Part shown: positions 23,383-30,571 of the stretch, one piece after another
How positions within the stretch are numbered: position 1 is the first letter of the stretch
How the letters are laid out: each line of letters opens with the position of its first letter
NCBI GenBank assembly: GCA_016191085.1
Contig: JACPPJ010000014.1
Span: forward strand, 1-64,000
Source of the DNA: Acidobacteriota bacterium
GTDB lineage: Bacteria; Acidobacteriota; Terriglobia; 2-12-FULL-54-10
DNA length: 64,000 nt
Direction of reading: 5' to 3'
The notes under the pieces: generated by a model
Told to the model about the DNA's origin: nothing
The model's database searches: none
The model's input: the letters and a program-made list of their open reading frames with translations, nothing else
Made by a program: the position numbers and the translations under genes

Positions 23383-24888
23383 CTAATTCCTATCCTTTCG
23401 TGACAGCGCGCGAATTGCCTCGACCACGAGTGGATCTTGCTCCGGAAGCACCGTACGTAAATCAACGAGCACGCGATCCGATTCGGCGCGCGCCACTACT
23501 GGCGGGTTCTGGGCAAGCAGTCTGCCAGTTATGGCGGATGCACTCGACTTGCGGTGCCGAAGCGCAATCAGGCGCGTCGGGATGGTCTGTCCCGGTGCGG
23601 AGCCGCCGCCGATAACGGATTCTCCATTCACCAACTCCAGGCGCATCGGCCCGCCCTCCGGCAGCGCGCAGGCTTCCATCAGCCGCAGTGCGCGTCCTTC
23701 GATCTCGGCTGTGGTCATCTGGATCATTCGCCATGCAGGAATGCGTTCGAACTGCTCCTGCCGGTAGGTCTGGAGAGTTGTCTCCAGCACTGCGTATGTC
23801 ATCTTATCCGCCCGAAGCACTCGAAAGAGCGGATTGCGGCGGATACGCGCCACCAAATCTTTTTTGCCGGCGATCAAACCCGCCTGTGGACCGCCTAGCA
23901 ACTTGTCGCCGCTGAAGCTGACTACGTTCACACCCGCAGAAAGACTGTCCGCTACCGGCGCCTCGTCCAGAGACCCTAACAAGCGACTTGGAACCAGACA
24001 CCCGCTGCCCAAGTCCTCATACACGGGAATCCCGGTTTTCTTACTCAGCGCAACCATTTCTTCCAATGTGGGTCTCTCGGTAAATCCGACAATGCGGAAG
24101 TTGCTGGGGTGAACGCGCAGCAGCAGCTTGGTATTTTCATTGATCGCCGCTTCATAATCGCTGATGCGCGTGCGATTCGTGGTGCCTACTTCGCGAAGCA
24201 CGGCGCCGCTCTTGCGCATGATGTCGGGAATACGAAACGAGCCGCCGATCTCGATCAACTCGCCGCGCGAGACAACCACTTCGCCGCCTTCCGCCAACGT
24301 GTTCAAAGTGATGAGGACCGCAGCCGCGTTGTTGTTGACCGCGATCCCAGGCGCACCGAGCAGATCCTGCAAATGCCTGGATACGTGGACATCACGCTCT
24401 CCCCGGCGGCCCCCTGCTATATCAAACTCCAGGTTCGAATATTGGGTGGCGATTTCGATCAGGTGATCCAGCGACTCTCGCGCAAGAGGCGCGCGCCCCA
24501 GGTTCGTGTGAAGAATGACGCCAGTCGCATTGATGACAGGCCGCAATGAGAACGCAAGTTCGCGTTCCACTGCCGCGCCCACCGAGAGGTTAATATGCGC
24601 GTCCAACTCTCCACTGGGGATATCTGCGCGCTGAATCTGGTCGCGCAAAGCTGCCAGGACCTGTCGTACCCGGTCCGCGACAAACTTTCTGCCTACCTTG
24701 GCAGCCAGCGCCCGAATTGCCGGCCGATTGAGGGTCTCCTCTACTGACGGGATTTGCCTCAGTGGGTTTGCGGCAGCCGGCGGAGATTGCGAACGGCCGC
24801 TATCGTTTCCCGTTCTGTGCGTGGCAGGCTTCGTCTTCCGTTCAGTCACTTTCGCTCTGCTGATCGTAGTCCCCTGTAAGGTCGGCAA
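23383..24888 (-). CDS. selA: L-seryl-tRNA(Sec) selenium transferase
   Basis: A 501-residue PLP enzyme that converts Ser-tRNA(Sec) to selenocysteinyl-tRNA using selenophosphate. The N-terminal domain has LRQIPSVEETLNRP; the PLP site is SFSGDKLLGGPQAG (Lys329 in this numbering). Other SelA blocks are INATGVILHTNLGRAPL, AVNNNAAAVLITLNTLA, VGTTNRT and RVHPSNFRIVGFT. The frame opens at TTG 24888; a GTG 13 codons later is an alternative, and the first 40 residues are low-complexity, so the start is uncertain. No selB, selC or selD is in the window. It is the upstream partner of the DUF1015 gene. Confidence 0.93.
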   Translation of the reverse strand: MPTLQGTTISRAKVTERKTKPATHRTGNDSGRSQSPPAAANPLRQIPSVEETLNRPAIRALAAKVGRKFVADRVRQVLAALRDQIQRADIPSGELDAHINLSVGAAVERELAFSLRPVINATGVILHTNLGRAPLARESLDHLIEIATQYSNLEFDIAGGRRGERDVHVSRHLQDLLGAPGIAVNNNAAAVLITLNTLAEGGEVVVSRGELIEIGGSFRIPDIMRKSGAVLREVGTTNRTRISDYEAAINENTKLLLRVHPSNFRIVGFTERPTLEEMVALSKKTGIPVYEDLGSGCLVPSRLLGSLDEAPVADSLSAGVNVVSFSGDKLLGGPQAGLIAGKKDLVARIRRNPLFRVLRADKMTYAVLETTLQTYRQEQFERIPAWRMIQMTTAEIEGRALRLMEACALPEGGPMRLELVNGESVIGGGSAPGQTIPTRLIALRHRKSSASAITGRLLAQNPPVVARAESDRVLVDLRTVLPEQDPLVVEAIRALSRKDRN

Positions 24889-25110
24889 TCACTCAGCTTC
24901 CGGGGAATGTAAGCTGATGCCGCGTTCGGAACTGACAAACAGGTAAGGATAACATACCCGGCTGGTATTCTCGGGTTGGCCACTGGGCGCGAGCGCGCGG
25001 TCAGTCGTGTACCTTTCGAAACACTTTCCACGCGATCAGGCGCCATTTATTATCCGTCAGTTCAGGATGCGGCATCTGCAGTTTTTCTTCCTCCCGCGCT
25101 GTCCCGAACC

Positions 25111-26055
25111 ATGAGCATGCCTACGAGCCAAAAGCGGTTTAGATACACGTGCGCATCGGCGCTGTTCGCACTGGTGCTGCCATGCGCCCTCGCTCAAGCT
25201 GCTGCGCCAGTCGGCCTGCTGTCGAAGGTCTCCGGGACTGTTCAGATCGTCCGCGCCGGCGAAAAAAGCACTCATCTCGCTCGAACAGCAGACCTGATCC
25301 TGCCGGGCGATCGCATTATTGTCGCTACGAATTCGGAAGCTTCCTTTTTGTTCTGCCCCGAAGCAGTATCTGCCAGGATTCTAGAGGAGAGCGAAATAGA
25401 GTTCGATTCGCCGCTCGAGGTGCACAAGGGAAAGGTGACGGACGAGCGCAAAGTGGGCTCCTGCCAATTGCCGGACAATCTATCTGCTACCAGCGAAATG
25501 CCATTCGGCATGTTACGTCTCCGCCCATCAAACCTCGTGCTCGTTTCACCCTTTCGAACCAGCATCGCGACTCCGCGCCCGCACTTCCGATGGGAACCGC
25601 TGGACCGTGCCAGTGGCTACCTGATCGATTTGCTGGACCACGAGCAGCGCGTTCTGTGGAGTGACACTGTTAACACAAATCACGCTGTATACTCGGCCAG
25701 TGCGCCTGCGCTCCAGTGGGGGCAGAAGTATTGGTGGCGCATCACCGCAAGCGATGGCCAACGGATTCTGTCGGAGGCGAGTGCGTCCTTCCAGCTCCTG
25801 CCGCAAGAACAAGCCGAAAGGGTGCGCTGGTCGGAGGAGAGCCTGCGCCGCATGATCACGGAGCATCCTGGCGATAACGCGGCGCTGTTCTTAATTGCGT
25901 TTCTGTACGAACAAAACGGACTATTTGACCAGGCCGTGCTGGCTTACGCCGAACTGGCGCACCGCATCGGGCCGCAGAATTGGGTCGAAGCTCGCCTGGT
26001 TAACCTTATGAATAACCTCGGCTGGGAAAAGCTCTACACCGATTTAATTCAATAG
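25111..26055 (+). CDS. Secreted FecR-like protein
   Basis: A 314-residue exported protein. A signal peptide (residues about 9-30) ends ALAQAAA. Residues 33-130 form a FecR-type domain (LLSKVSGTVQIVRAGE, then LILPGDRIIVATNSEASFLF). Next is a fibronectin-III-like segment (about 165-255: TPRPHFRWEPLDRASGYLI, then WGQKYWWRITASDG). The last 60 residues are TPR-like (NAALFLIAFLYEQNGLFDQA). FecR-type domains of this kind are common in periplasmic acidobacterial proteins not tied to iron. I set the start at ATG 25111; the frame is open to 24976. It is divergent from selA. Confidence 0.8.
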   Translation: MSMPTSQKRFRYTCASALFALVLPCALAQAAAPVGLLSKVSGTVQIVRAGEKSTHLARTADLILPGDRIIVATNSEASFLFCPEAVSARILEESEIEFDSPLEVHKGKVTDERKVGSCQLPDNLSATSEMPFGMLRLRPSNLVLVSPFRTSIATPRPHFRWEPLDRASGYLIDLLDHEQRVLWSDTVNTNHAVYSASAPALQWGQKYWWRITASDGQRILSEASASFQLLPQEQAERVRWSEESLRRMITEHPGDNAALFLIAFLYEQNGLFDQAVLAYAELAHRIGPQNWVEARLVNLMNNLGWEKLYTDLIQ

Positions 26056-26188
26056 GATGTAGCGGGGCTCCGCGCGCCGCCCTACGCCTGGGCGTGGAGG
26101 CGGGTCGGCAGTTCTTCACCTTAGGTAGTGGTGCTTTAGTGTGCAGATGGGTTTGAATCTGTTCTTTGGGAGAAGGAGGGGTTCCGTC

Positions 26189-26500
26189 TTATTCGGTCTT
26201 TGGGGACTGCTTGGAAAGATGCTCCTCGATCTTAAATAAATTTCTGGATAACAACTCTGTCATGGCCTTGGCTTGCTGGTGCGTAAGCACAAGCCCAACG
26301 ACCGGCTTTAGTTCTTTGCCAAATTGATCCCCAAATGCAATTCGAACATCAACGTTCCCAATGCCCATCGAGATCCGATTTGCATACAGATAATTCGAGT
26401 TGGTGAGCAAGAACTCAACCGCTGGGTCTATTTCTTTGTTTTCCGGTTGGTCGGGTTTTTGTTCTTTTTGGGTTTCTTTCGGCGGTGTTTCCTTAGGCAT
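26189..26500 (-). CDS. DUF3467-like small protein
   Basis: A 103-residue protein. A charged, Lys/Glu/Pro-rich N-terminus (residues 1-27) is followed by a compact domain with YANRISMGIGNVDVRIAFGD and VGLVLTHQQAKAMTELLSRN, closely matching the DUF3467 pattern (YAN...D..L.FG...V..P..AK.L...L). The family is of unknown function. It lies 51 bases downstream of the XRE antitoxin gene on the same strand, so it may be the third gene of that unit. Confidence 0.75.
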   Translation of the reverse strand: MPKETPPKETQKEQKPDQPENKEIDPAVEFLLTNSNYLYANRISMGIGNVDVRIAFGDQFGKELKPVVGLVLTHQQAKAMTELLSRNLFKIEEHLSKQSPKTE

Positions 26501-26551
26501 TGCAACTCCAATCTTCTCTTATCTCGTTCCAGTTGTTCCGGGCCGTACTAG

Positions 26552-27064
26552 CTATCCGGCTTTTTCCCAGAGCAGCGTCTGCACTCGTTCACTTGTTGAA
26601 ACGACATTACTCCCATGGTCAGACAAAATCGCATCCGCAGTCCATTCGTCGGAATAGGGGAGTCCAACCGCGATCAGCCGCGTGTTCTGTTCGGCTTCTT
26701 GTGCAAAAGCTGGGTCATGCTCGAAATCCGGCCGCTGTAGCGATGTGCGGCTGAAATGTTCGGCCTCATCCAGCAACGTTCCAAACGTCTCAAAAGTGAT
26801 TCGCAGTCGCATGCCCAGCGCGCGCGCGAGCTTCCGTAGAGTTTCTGTCTTCCACGCTGAATAATTGACATTTTCTAGCCGAGATATGCCAGCCTGTTTC
26901 GTTCCGATCTTCTCTGCTAGGTCCTGCTGCGTCATGTTATTCCGTTGTTCACGCAGTACCCTGATTTGAGTGGCGATACTTGTATTCAGGAAATCTTCTG
27001 CGTATGCGTAGCGGTAATCCTCATCCTGGAATTCTTCCTTAAGGTTGTTGCGGTATTCGTTCAT
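26552..27064 (-). CDS. XRE-family antitoxin (HigA-like)
   Basis: A 170-residue DNA-binding protein. Residues 1-30 are acidic and helical (LKEEFQDEDYRYAYAEDF), typical of antitoxins partnered with Gp49/HigB toxins. Residues about 33-88 form a Cro/CI helix-turn-helix (IRVLREQRNNMTQQDLAEKI, then GTKQAGISRLEN). The C-terminal half is of unknown fold. It starts 23 bases after the end of a broken HigB-like toxin frame, in the usual toxin-first order, and palindromic sites lie at the promoter. A 72-bp piece of this gene (26683-26754) is exactly repeated at 28533-28604. Confidence 0.85.
   Translation of the reverse strand: MNEYRNNLKEEFQDEDYRYAYAEDFLNTSIATQIRVLREQRNNMTQQDLAEKIGTKQAGISRLENVNYSAWKTETLRKLARALGMRLRITFETFGTLLDEAEHFSRTSLQRPDFEHDPAFAQEAEQNTRLIAVGLPYSDEWTADAILSDHGSNVVSTSERVQTLLWEKAG
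26683..26754. repeat. 72-bp exact direct repeat, copy A (within antitoxin gene)
   Basis: This segment of the antitoxin coding region is identical, base for base and in the same orientation, to 28533-28604, exactly 1850 bases away. It starts TGTTCTGTTCGGCTTC and ends GTGCGGCTGA. Copy A is in the intact gene; copy B is at the broken end of the transposase gene. Confidence 0.95.
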
Positions 27065-27087
27065 GTTTCACTCTCCGCGAGCGATCA

Positions 27088-27442
27088 TTAAGTACTATTT
27101 GGCGGTTTTGCGTTTGTCTCTGCTTTTTCTTTCGCCCCTGATGGCAGTTTCCCGCCTGTCTCGACTGCACCGAGAACTAGCGTATATTCCCTTTCAACGT
27201 CAACGGGACCGCGGCATAGCATGGGTCGCAACTGCACATCAGCCTTTATCACCAGTTTGTAGATGCTTTTGTAAACAGGACCAGCAAGAAATTTCGTTTG
27301 GATCGCGAGTTCAAAGTCTATCTGTGCGAGGCGGTCCAGCTTCTGATTTAAACGCCGCACGGGAACGCTTCGTGAGCCTATCGTCCTCTACCCAACGAAG
27401 GATCATATTCTCCCCTCGCTCGGAAAGGAAATCCCATAGCAG
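27088..27442 (-). pseudogene. HigB/Gp49-like toxin with a +1 frameshift
   Basis: Two overlapping frames join into one RelE/HigB-type toxin of about 117 residues. The first frame reads LWDFLSERGENMILRWVEDD, then RLTKRSRAAF. Skipping one base at the TTTAAA near 27347-27352 continues NQKLDRLAQIDFELAIQTKF, then LVIKADVQLRPMLCRGP and YTLVLGAVETGGKLP. This matches the Gp49-like order: DFL.ERG...I..W, then V.YRPL...GP and TLL.GAIEKGGK. No normal start codon precedes LWDF in frame except an ATG at 27514 inside the operator region. It is probably an inactivated toxin; a sequencing error or a programmed shift is possible. Confidence 0.65.
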
Positions 27443-27449
27443 ATACGAT

Positions 27450-27458
27450 GATATAGCA
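27450..27458 (-). promoter_or_regulatory. Extended -10 promoter element of the toxin-antitoxin unit
   Basis: On the minus strand TGCTATATC is an extended -10 (TGn followed by TATATC). The palindrome at 27468-27483 covers the -35 position, a layout suited to repression by the antitoxin. The predicted start site is almost on the toxin frame, which leaves little room for a leader. Confidence 0.4.
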
Positions 27459-27467
27459 GGAAACGGT

Positions 27468-27483
27468 ATAACGCAAGCGTTAT
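27468..27483. promoter_or_regulatory. Operator-like palindrome 1 (ATAACGC-AA-GCGTTAT)
   Basis: Perfect inverted 7-base arms around two bases, located just upstream of the TATATC box. HigA-type antitoxins repress their operons by binding such palindromes, so this is a likely autoregulatory site. Confidence 0.6.
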
Positions 27484-27510
27484 TATTTTTATTCTTCGGG
27501 ATTGACCAAG

Positions 27511-27530
27511 ACATAACTCGCGTGTTATGT
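27511..27530. promoter_or_regulatory. Operator-like palindrome 2 (ACATAAC-N6-GTTATGT)
   Basis: Perfect 7-base arms around six bases, 28 bases upstream of palindrome 1. The arm sequences share the ATAAC core with palindrome 1, supporting recognition by the same dimeric regulator. Confidence 0.55.
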
Positions 27531-27552
27531 TAGAAGAATCATGTTAAAAACA

Positions 27553-27597
27553 AAAGGCCAACTAGCCCAGTCCGAAAGAACTGAACTGTTGGCCTTT
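27553..27597. terminator. Hairpin before the tRNA gene
   Basis: AAAGGCCAAC (27553-27562) pairs with GTTGGCCTTT (27588-27597); inside it CAGT and ACTG can pair further. Both flanks are A/T-rich, so it could terminate in either direction. It lies between the toxin operator region and the tRNA. Confidence 0.45.
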
Positions 27598-27605
27598 GAT
27601 TCTGT

Positions 27606-27698
27606 GGCGAGTTGCCAGAGTGGCTTAATGCGCCGGACTGTAAATCTGCGTAGGGTGTGTCAGCACCTTCGCGGGTTCGAATCCCGCACTCGCCGCCA
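27606..27698 (+). tRNA. tRNA-Tyr (GUA), class II with long variable arm
   Basis: A 93-base tRNA ending in an encoded CCA. The acceptor stem GGCGAGT/ACTCGCC pairs perfectly. The anticodon loop CTGTAAA gives GUA. A long variable arm (about 27650-27669) is present, and the T arm GCGGG-TTCGAAT-CCCGC is perfect. Odd points: the discriminator base is G rather than the A usual in bacterial tRNA-Tyr; the anticodon stem has a C-C mismatch and a G-T pair; and the D stem is weak. It lies in a rearranged island rather than next to tuf or other tRNAs, so it may be a second or decaying copy. Confidence 0.8.
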
Positions 27699-27826
27699 GT
27701 CTTATAACTTCGCCCCGTTAGTAGTTGGAGCTACCAGCAGGGCCATCCTCAAGCCGAAGCCAGAGGACAGGGTTGTTACGCCCGCTGTCATTTTGGCTCT
27801 CAGGCTCGAAGAAAGTCAAGCGCCAA

Positions 27827-28624
27827 ATGACATGCCACAATTGCGAAGTTCAAACCGTGAAAGCTGGGAAGTACGGCAAGAAACGGATTCAGCGTTACTT
27901 GTGCAAGCAGTGTGGGAAGTTTTACAGCGAGCCGCAGAACAAGCCGCTCGACTCGCGGTTGCCAATGGAGAAAGTAACCATGATTCTCCATTGCCTTGTT
28001 GAAGGAAACAGCGTGAGGGGCACAGCGCGGCTCTGCGATGTAGAGAAGCGAACCGTGCTGAATCTGTTAAAGGCCGCTGGCGATCACTGCGAACGGCTAC
28101 TCGAAAAGCGAATCTGCAATGTATCAGTGAACGATGTACAACTAGACGAAACGTGGAGCTACGTGTTCAAAAAAGAGGGGCACAAATGGATGTATGAAAT
28201 GGACAATGAGCGGATCGGAGATGCTTACACGTTCATTGGCATTGAACGCGACTCAAAACTGATCGTAGCGTGGCACCTTGGCAAGAGGACATCCGAGAGC
28301 ACAAACGTGTTCATTGAGAAACTACGCAAGGCGACGGGCAATAACAGATTCCAAATCTCCACCGATGGATTCCCCGCCTATCCTCCTGCCATTGAGAACA
28401 CATTTGGCGCAGATGTGGACAACGGGCAAATCGTCAAAACCTATGGGAAGCCTGAAGAGGGACGGGCGGAGCGATATTCTCCGGGAGAGGTTATAAATGC
28501 TATTCCAACTCGCGTATTTGGAGATCCCGATATGTTCTGTTCGGCTTCTTGTGCAAAAGCTGGGTCATGCTCGAAATCCGGCCGCTGTAGCGATGTGCGG
28601 CTGACTTCACCTTTCCTGCATTGA
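27827..28624 (+). pseudogene. IS1-like transposase, 3'-truncated and fused to an antitoxin fragment
   Basis: It begins MTCHNCEVQTVKAGKYGKKR, with a zinc ribbon (CHNC...CKQC). Next come a helix-turn-helix (GNSVRGTARLCDVEKRTVL) and an IS1-type DDE core with the first two acids in VQLDETWSYV and ISTDGFPAY. The protein should continue to the catalytic Glu (…FVERQN in relatives). Instead, after RVFGDPD at 28532, the frame enters an exact copy of antitoxin DNA read antisense and ends at 28624. With no third acidic residue it should be inactive. The upstream frame to 27725 is non-homologous. No terminal inverted repeats were found. Confidence 0.8.
28533..28604. repeat. 72-bp exact direct repeat, copy B (at the truncated transposase end)
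   Basis: Identical to 26683-26754. It marks the junction where the transposase gene was cut and an antitoxin gene fragment joined. The short sequence after it (28605-28620) leads straight into the promoter of the next gene. Confidence 0.95.
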
Positions 28625-28648
28625 CACGCGGGACTCTCGTTGTAAAAT
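28621..28648 (+). promoter_or_regulatory. sigma70-type promoter of the sulfurtransferase gene
   Basis: TTGACA (28621-28626, consensus) and TAAAAT (28643-28648) are separated by 16 bases. The start site would be near 28655, giving a leader of about 100 bases. The promoter begins 17 bases after the 72-bp repeat, so the rearrangement stopped just short of it. Confidence 0.65.
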
Positions 28649-28758
28649 ACTAAGGTTTGGCGGATTTCTGTTCGTGATCAAATTGTGCGTACGCTGGACC
28701 GTCAGGTCCCAGCGGAATCGCTTTCTTCTTTGGTCCCTACCTTATGAGGAGGACAATG

Positions 28759-29637
28759 ATGGCCAACTATGCACACCCGGAAGTGCTCGTCGGCACGGAT
28801 TGGGTTGCCGAGCATCTGAACGATCCCAATATTCGCATCGTCGAAGTCGATGTAGATAACAAAGCTTATGACGAGGGGCATGTTCCTGGCGCTCTGGCAT
28901 GGCCGTGGAATACACAGCTATGCGACACCGTTCGTCGCGACATTCTTTCCCAGAAACAATTCGAGGAACTGATGGCCAGTTCCGGAATTTCCAATGACAC
29001 CACCGTGGTCATCTACGGTGACAACAACAACTGGTTCGCTGCGTGGGCGTTCTGGCAGATGAAGATCTATGGGCACAAGGACGTCAGGATTATGAACGGC
29101 GGGCGCAAGAAGTGGGTGGCTGAGGGCCGCGATTTGAGCATGGAAACACCCAAACCATCCCGGACGGCTTACAAAGCCTCGGCGCCGGACAACTCTCTGC
29201 GGGCTTTCCTGCCGCAGGTTCAAACCGCCGCCGAACGCGAATCGGCCGACTTGGTTGACGTGCGCAGCCCGCAGGAGTACACGGGCGAGATTCTGGCGCC
29301 TCCGGGACTTCCCGAGACTTGCCAGCGCGGCGGACACATTCCCGGTGCGCGCAGTATTCCGTGGGGCAAAGCGGTCAACGACGACGGCACGTTCAAATCG
29401 TTTGAGGATTTGAAGAATCTCTACGGGTCCGAAGGCGTGACGGGCTCCAGGCCGGTCATCGCTTACTGCCGCATCGGCGAGCGGTCCAGTCACACATGGT
29501 TTGTTCTGAAGTATCTGCTGGGCTTTAAAGATGTGGCGAATTACGACGGTTCCTGGACAGAGTGGGGAAACCTGGTGGGCGCGCCGGTTGAACGAGGCGC
29601 TGCCGCTGCAAAGGCCAGTTATCCAAGGGCGAGCTAG
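28759..29637 (+). CDS. Thiosulfate sulfurtransferase (tandem rhodanese)
   Basis: A 292-residue protein with two rhodanese domains that transfers sulfane sulfur from thiosulfate to an acceptor such as cyanide or a thiol. The N-terminal, inactive domain contains DVDNKAYDEGHVPGAL and VIYGDNNNWFAAW. The C-terminal domain has DVRSPQEYTGEI and the active-site loop YCRIGERSSHTWF with the catalytic Cys; CRIGERS is the loop of the CysA/SseA group. The ATG at 28759 has AGGAGG six bases upstream; ATG 28756 is the alternative. A small gene follows 9 bases downstream. Confidence 0.93.
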   Translation: MANYAHPEVLVGTDWVAEHLNDPNIRIVEVDVDNKAYDEGHVPGALAWPWNTQLCDTVRRDILSQKQFEELMASSGISNDTTVVIYGDNNNWFAAWAFWQMKIYGHKDVRIMNGGRKKWVAEGRDLSMETPKPSRTAYKASAPDNSLRAFLPQVQTAAERESADLVDVRSPQEYTGEILAPPGLPETCQRGGHIPGARSIPWGKAVNDDGTFKSFEDLKNLYGSEGVTGSRPVIAYCRIGERSSHTWFVLKYLLGFKDVANYDGSWTEWGNLVGAPVERGAAAAKASYPRAS

Positions 29638-29646
29638 ATAAGCAAT

Positions 29647-29868
29647 ATGACTTCACAAGAATACAAAGAAACCAAATTGGAGCTCGAAGGGTGGCCGGTC
29701 AACGTTACATCGTACAAGCTCGGCGACCGGTTCTATTGCAAGGTAGACAACGTTTCGCCAGGCGCTTGGTTAGCACGAACAACCGGCGCCACGCGCGAAG
29801 AGGCGGAGCAAGCCGCGCTGGAACGTGCTAGACAGATGCTCGGGCGTACGCGGCGGCAAGCGGTCTAA
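29647..29868 (+). CDS. Small conserved-looking protein of unknown function
   Basis: A 73-residue soluble protein. The first half is probably beta-stranded (KLELEGWPVNVTSYKLGDRF, then YCKVDNVSPGAWLART); the second half is a helix rich in Ala, Glu and Arg (ATREEAEQAALERARQMLG). The strand-helix layout resembles small dsRBD- or DUF-type folds, but I cannot assign it. It lies 9 bases after the sulfurtransferase stop, so it is probably cotranscribed and may serve the same process. Confidence 0.7.
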   Translation: MTSQEYKETKLELEGWPVNVTSYKLGDRFYCKVDNVSPGAWLARTTGATREEAEQAALERARQMLGRTRRQAV

Positions 29869-29883
29869 TAACAGGAATCGCGG

Positions 29884-30561
29884 TCAGGACTGCTCTACCA
29901 AGCCGTGATGCAGAGCGGCCATGGCAAGCTCGAGGCGGCTTGAAACGCCCAATTTGTCAAAGATGTTCGTCAGGTGGTGCTTCACCGTGTCTTCGCTGAG
30001 CGAGTAGCGGTTGGCAATTTCGCGGTTGGAGCAGCCTTCGACAACTGTCGCCACAATTTCGCGTTCGCGCGCTGTCAGCCCGAAGGGGTGCTGGGTTGCG
30101 GGTTGATATTTGCGGCCCGGGCTGACGTTTTGGAAGGCCTGCCAGAGATCGGGCACGGGCTCCTGTCCCAGCCAGAACTGGCCTGCGCCGACCGCCCGGA
30201 TACATTTCAGCAGCACCTCCGCCGCCGATTCCTTCAATACTACTCCACGAGCTCCGAGCTTCAAACATTCCAGAATCTGCTTCTTGTCAATGCTGGCAGT
30301 CAGCACAATGACCTTCAGGCGGTCGTCGAGCGGGGCTAACGTGCGGAGCACATCCATTCCTTTTACGCGTGGCATGTTCAAGTCCAGCAACAACACATCC
30401 GCTTCCACGTTCTTGAGCAGATCGATGGTCTGTTGCCCGTCGGCGGCTTCGCCTACCACCTGCATGTCGGATTCCGATTGAAACACCATCCGAAGACCGT
30501 CACGAAACAGCGCGTGGTCGTCAGCGATCACAATACGGGTTGGAGTAACGAAGGTTTGCAT
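29884..30561 (-). CDS. NarL/FixJ-family response regulator (partner of adjacent kinase)
   Basis: A 225-residue regulator. The receiver domain has IADDHALFRDG and the phosphorylatable Asp60 in LLLDLNMPR, Thr in VLTAS, and Lys in VVLKES. The LuxR-type helix-turn-helix is LTAREREIVATVVEGCSNRE, then EDTVKHHLTNIFDKLG. It starts 10 bases after the stop of a NarX-like kinase, making a standard two-component pair. A 14-bp palindrome at the kinase promoter may be its binding site. The target genes are unknown. Confidence 0.94.
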   Translation of the reverse strand: MQTFVTPTRIVIADDHALFRDGLRMVFQSESDMQVVGEAADGQQTIDLLKNVEADVLLLDLNMPRVKGMDVLRTLAPLDDRLKVIVLTASIDKKQILECLKLGARGVVLKESAAEVLLKCIRAVGAGQFWLGQEPVPDLWQAFQNVSPGRKYQPATQHPFGLTAREREIVATVVEGCSNREIANRYSLSEDTVKHHLTNIFDKLGVSSRLELAMAALHHGLVEQS

Positions 30562-30571
30562 GGTTAAATGG

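Noticed and set aside
27725..27826. Longer start for the IS1-like transposase
   Set aside because: The first 34 codons have no similarity to transposases; the ATG at 27827 begins directly at the zinc-ribbon N-terminus.
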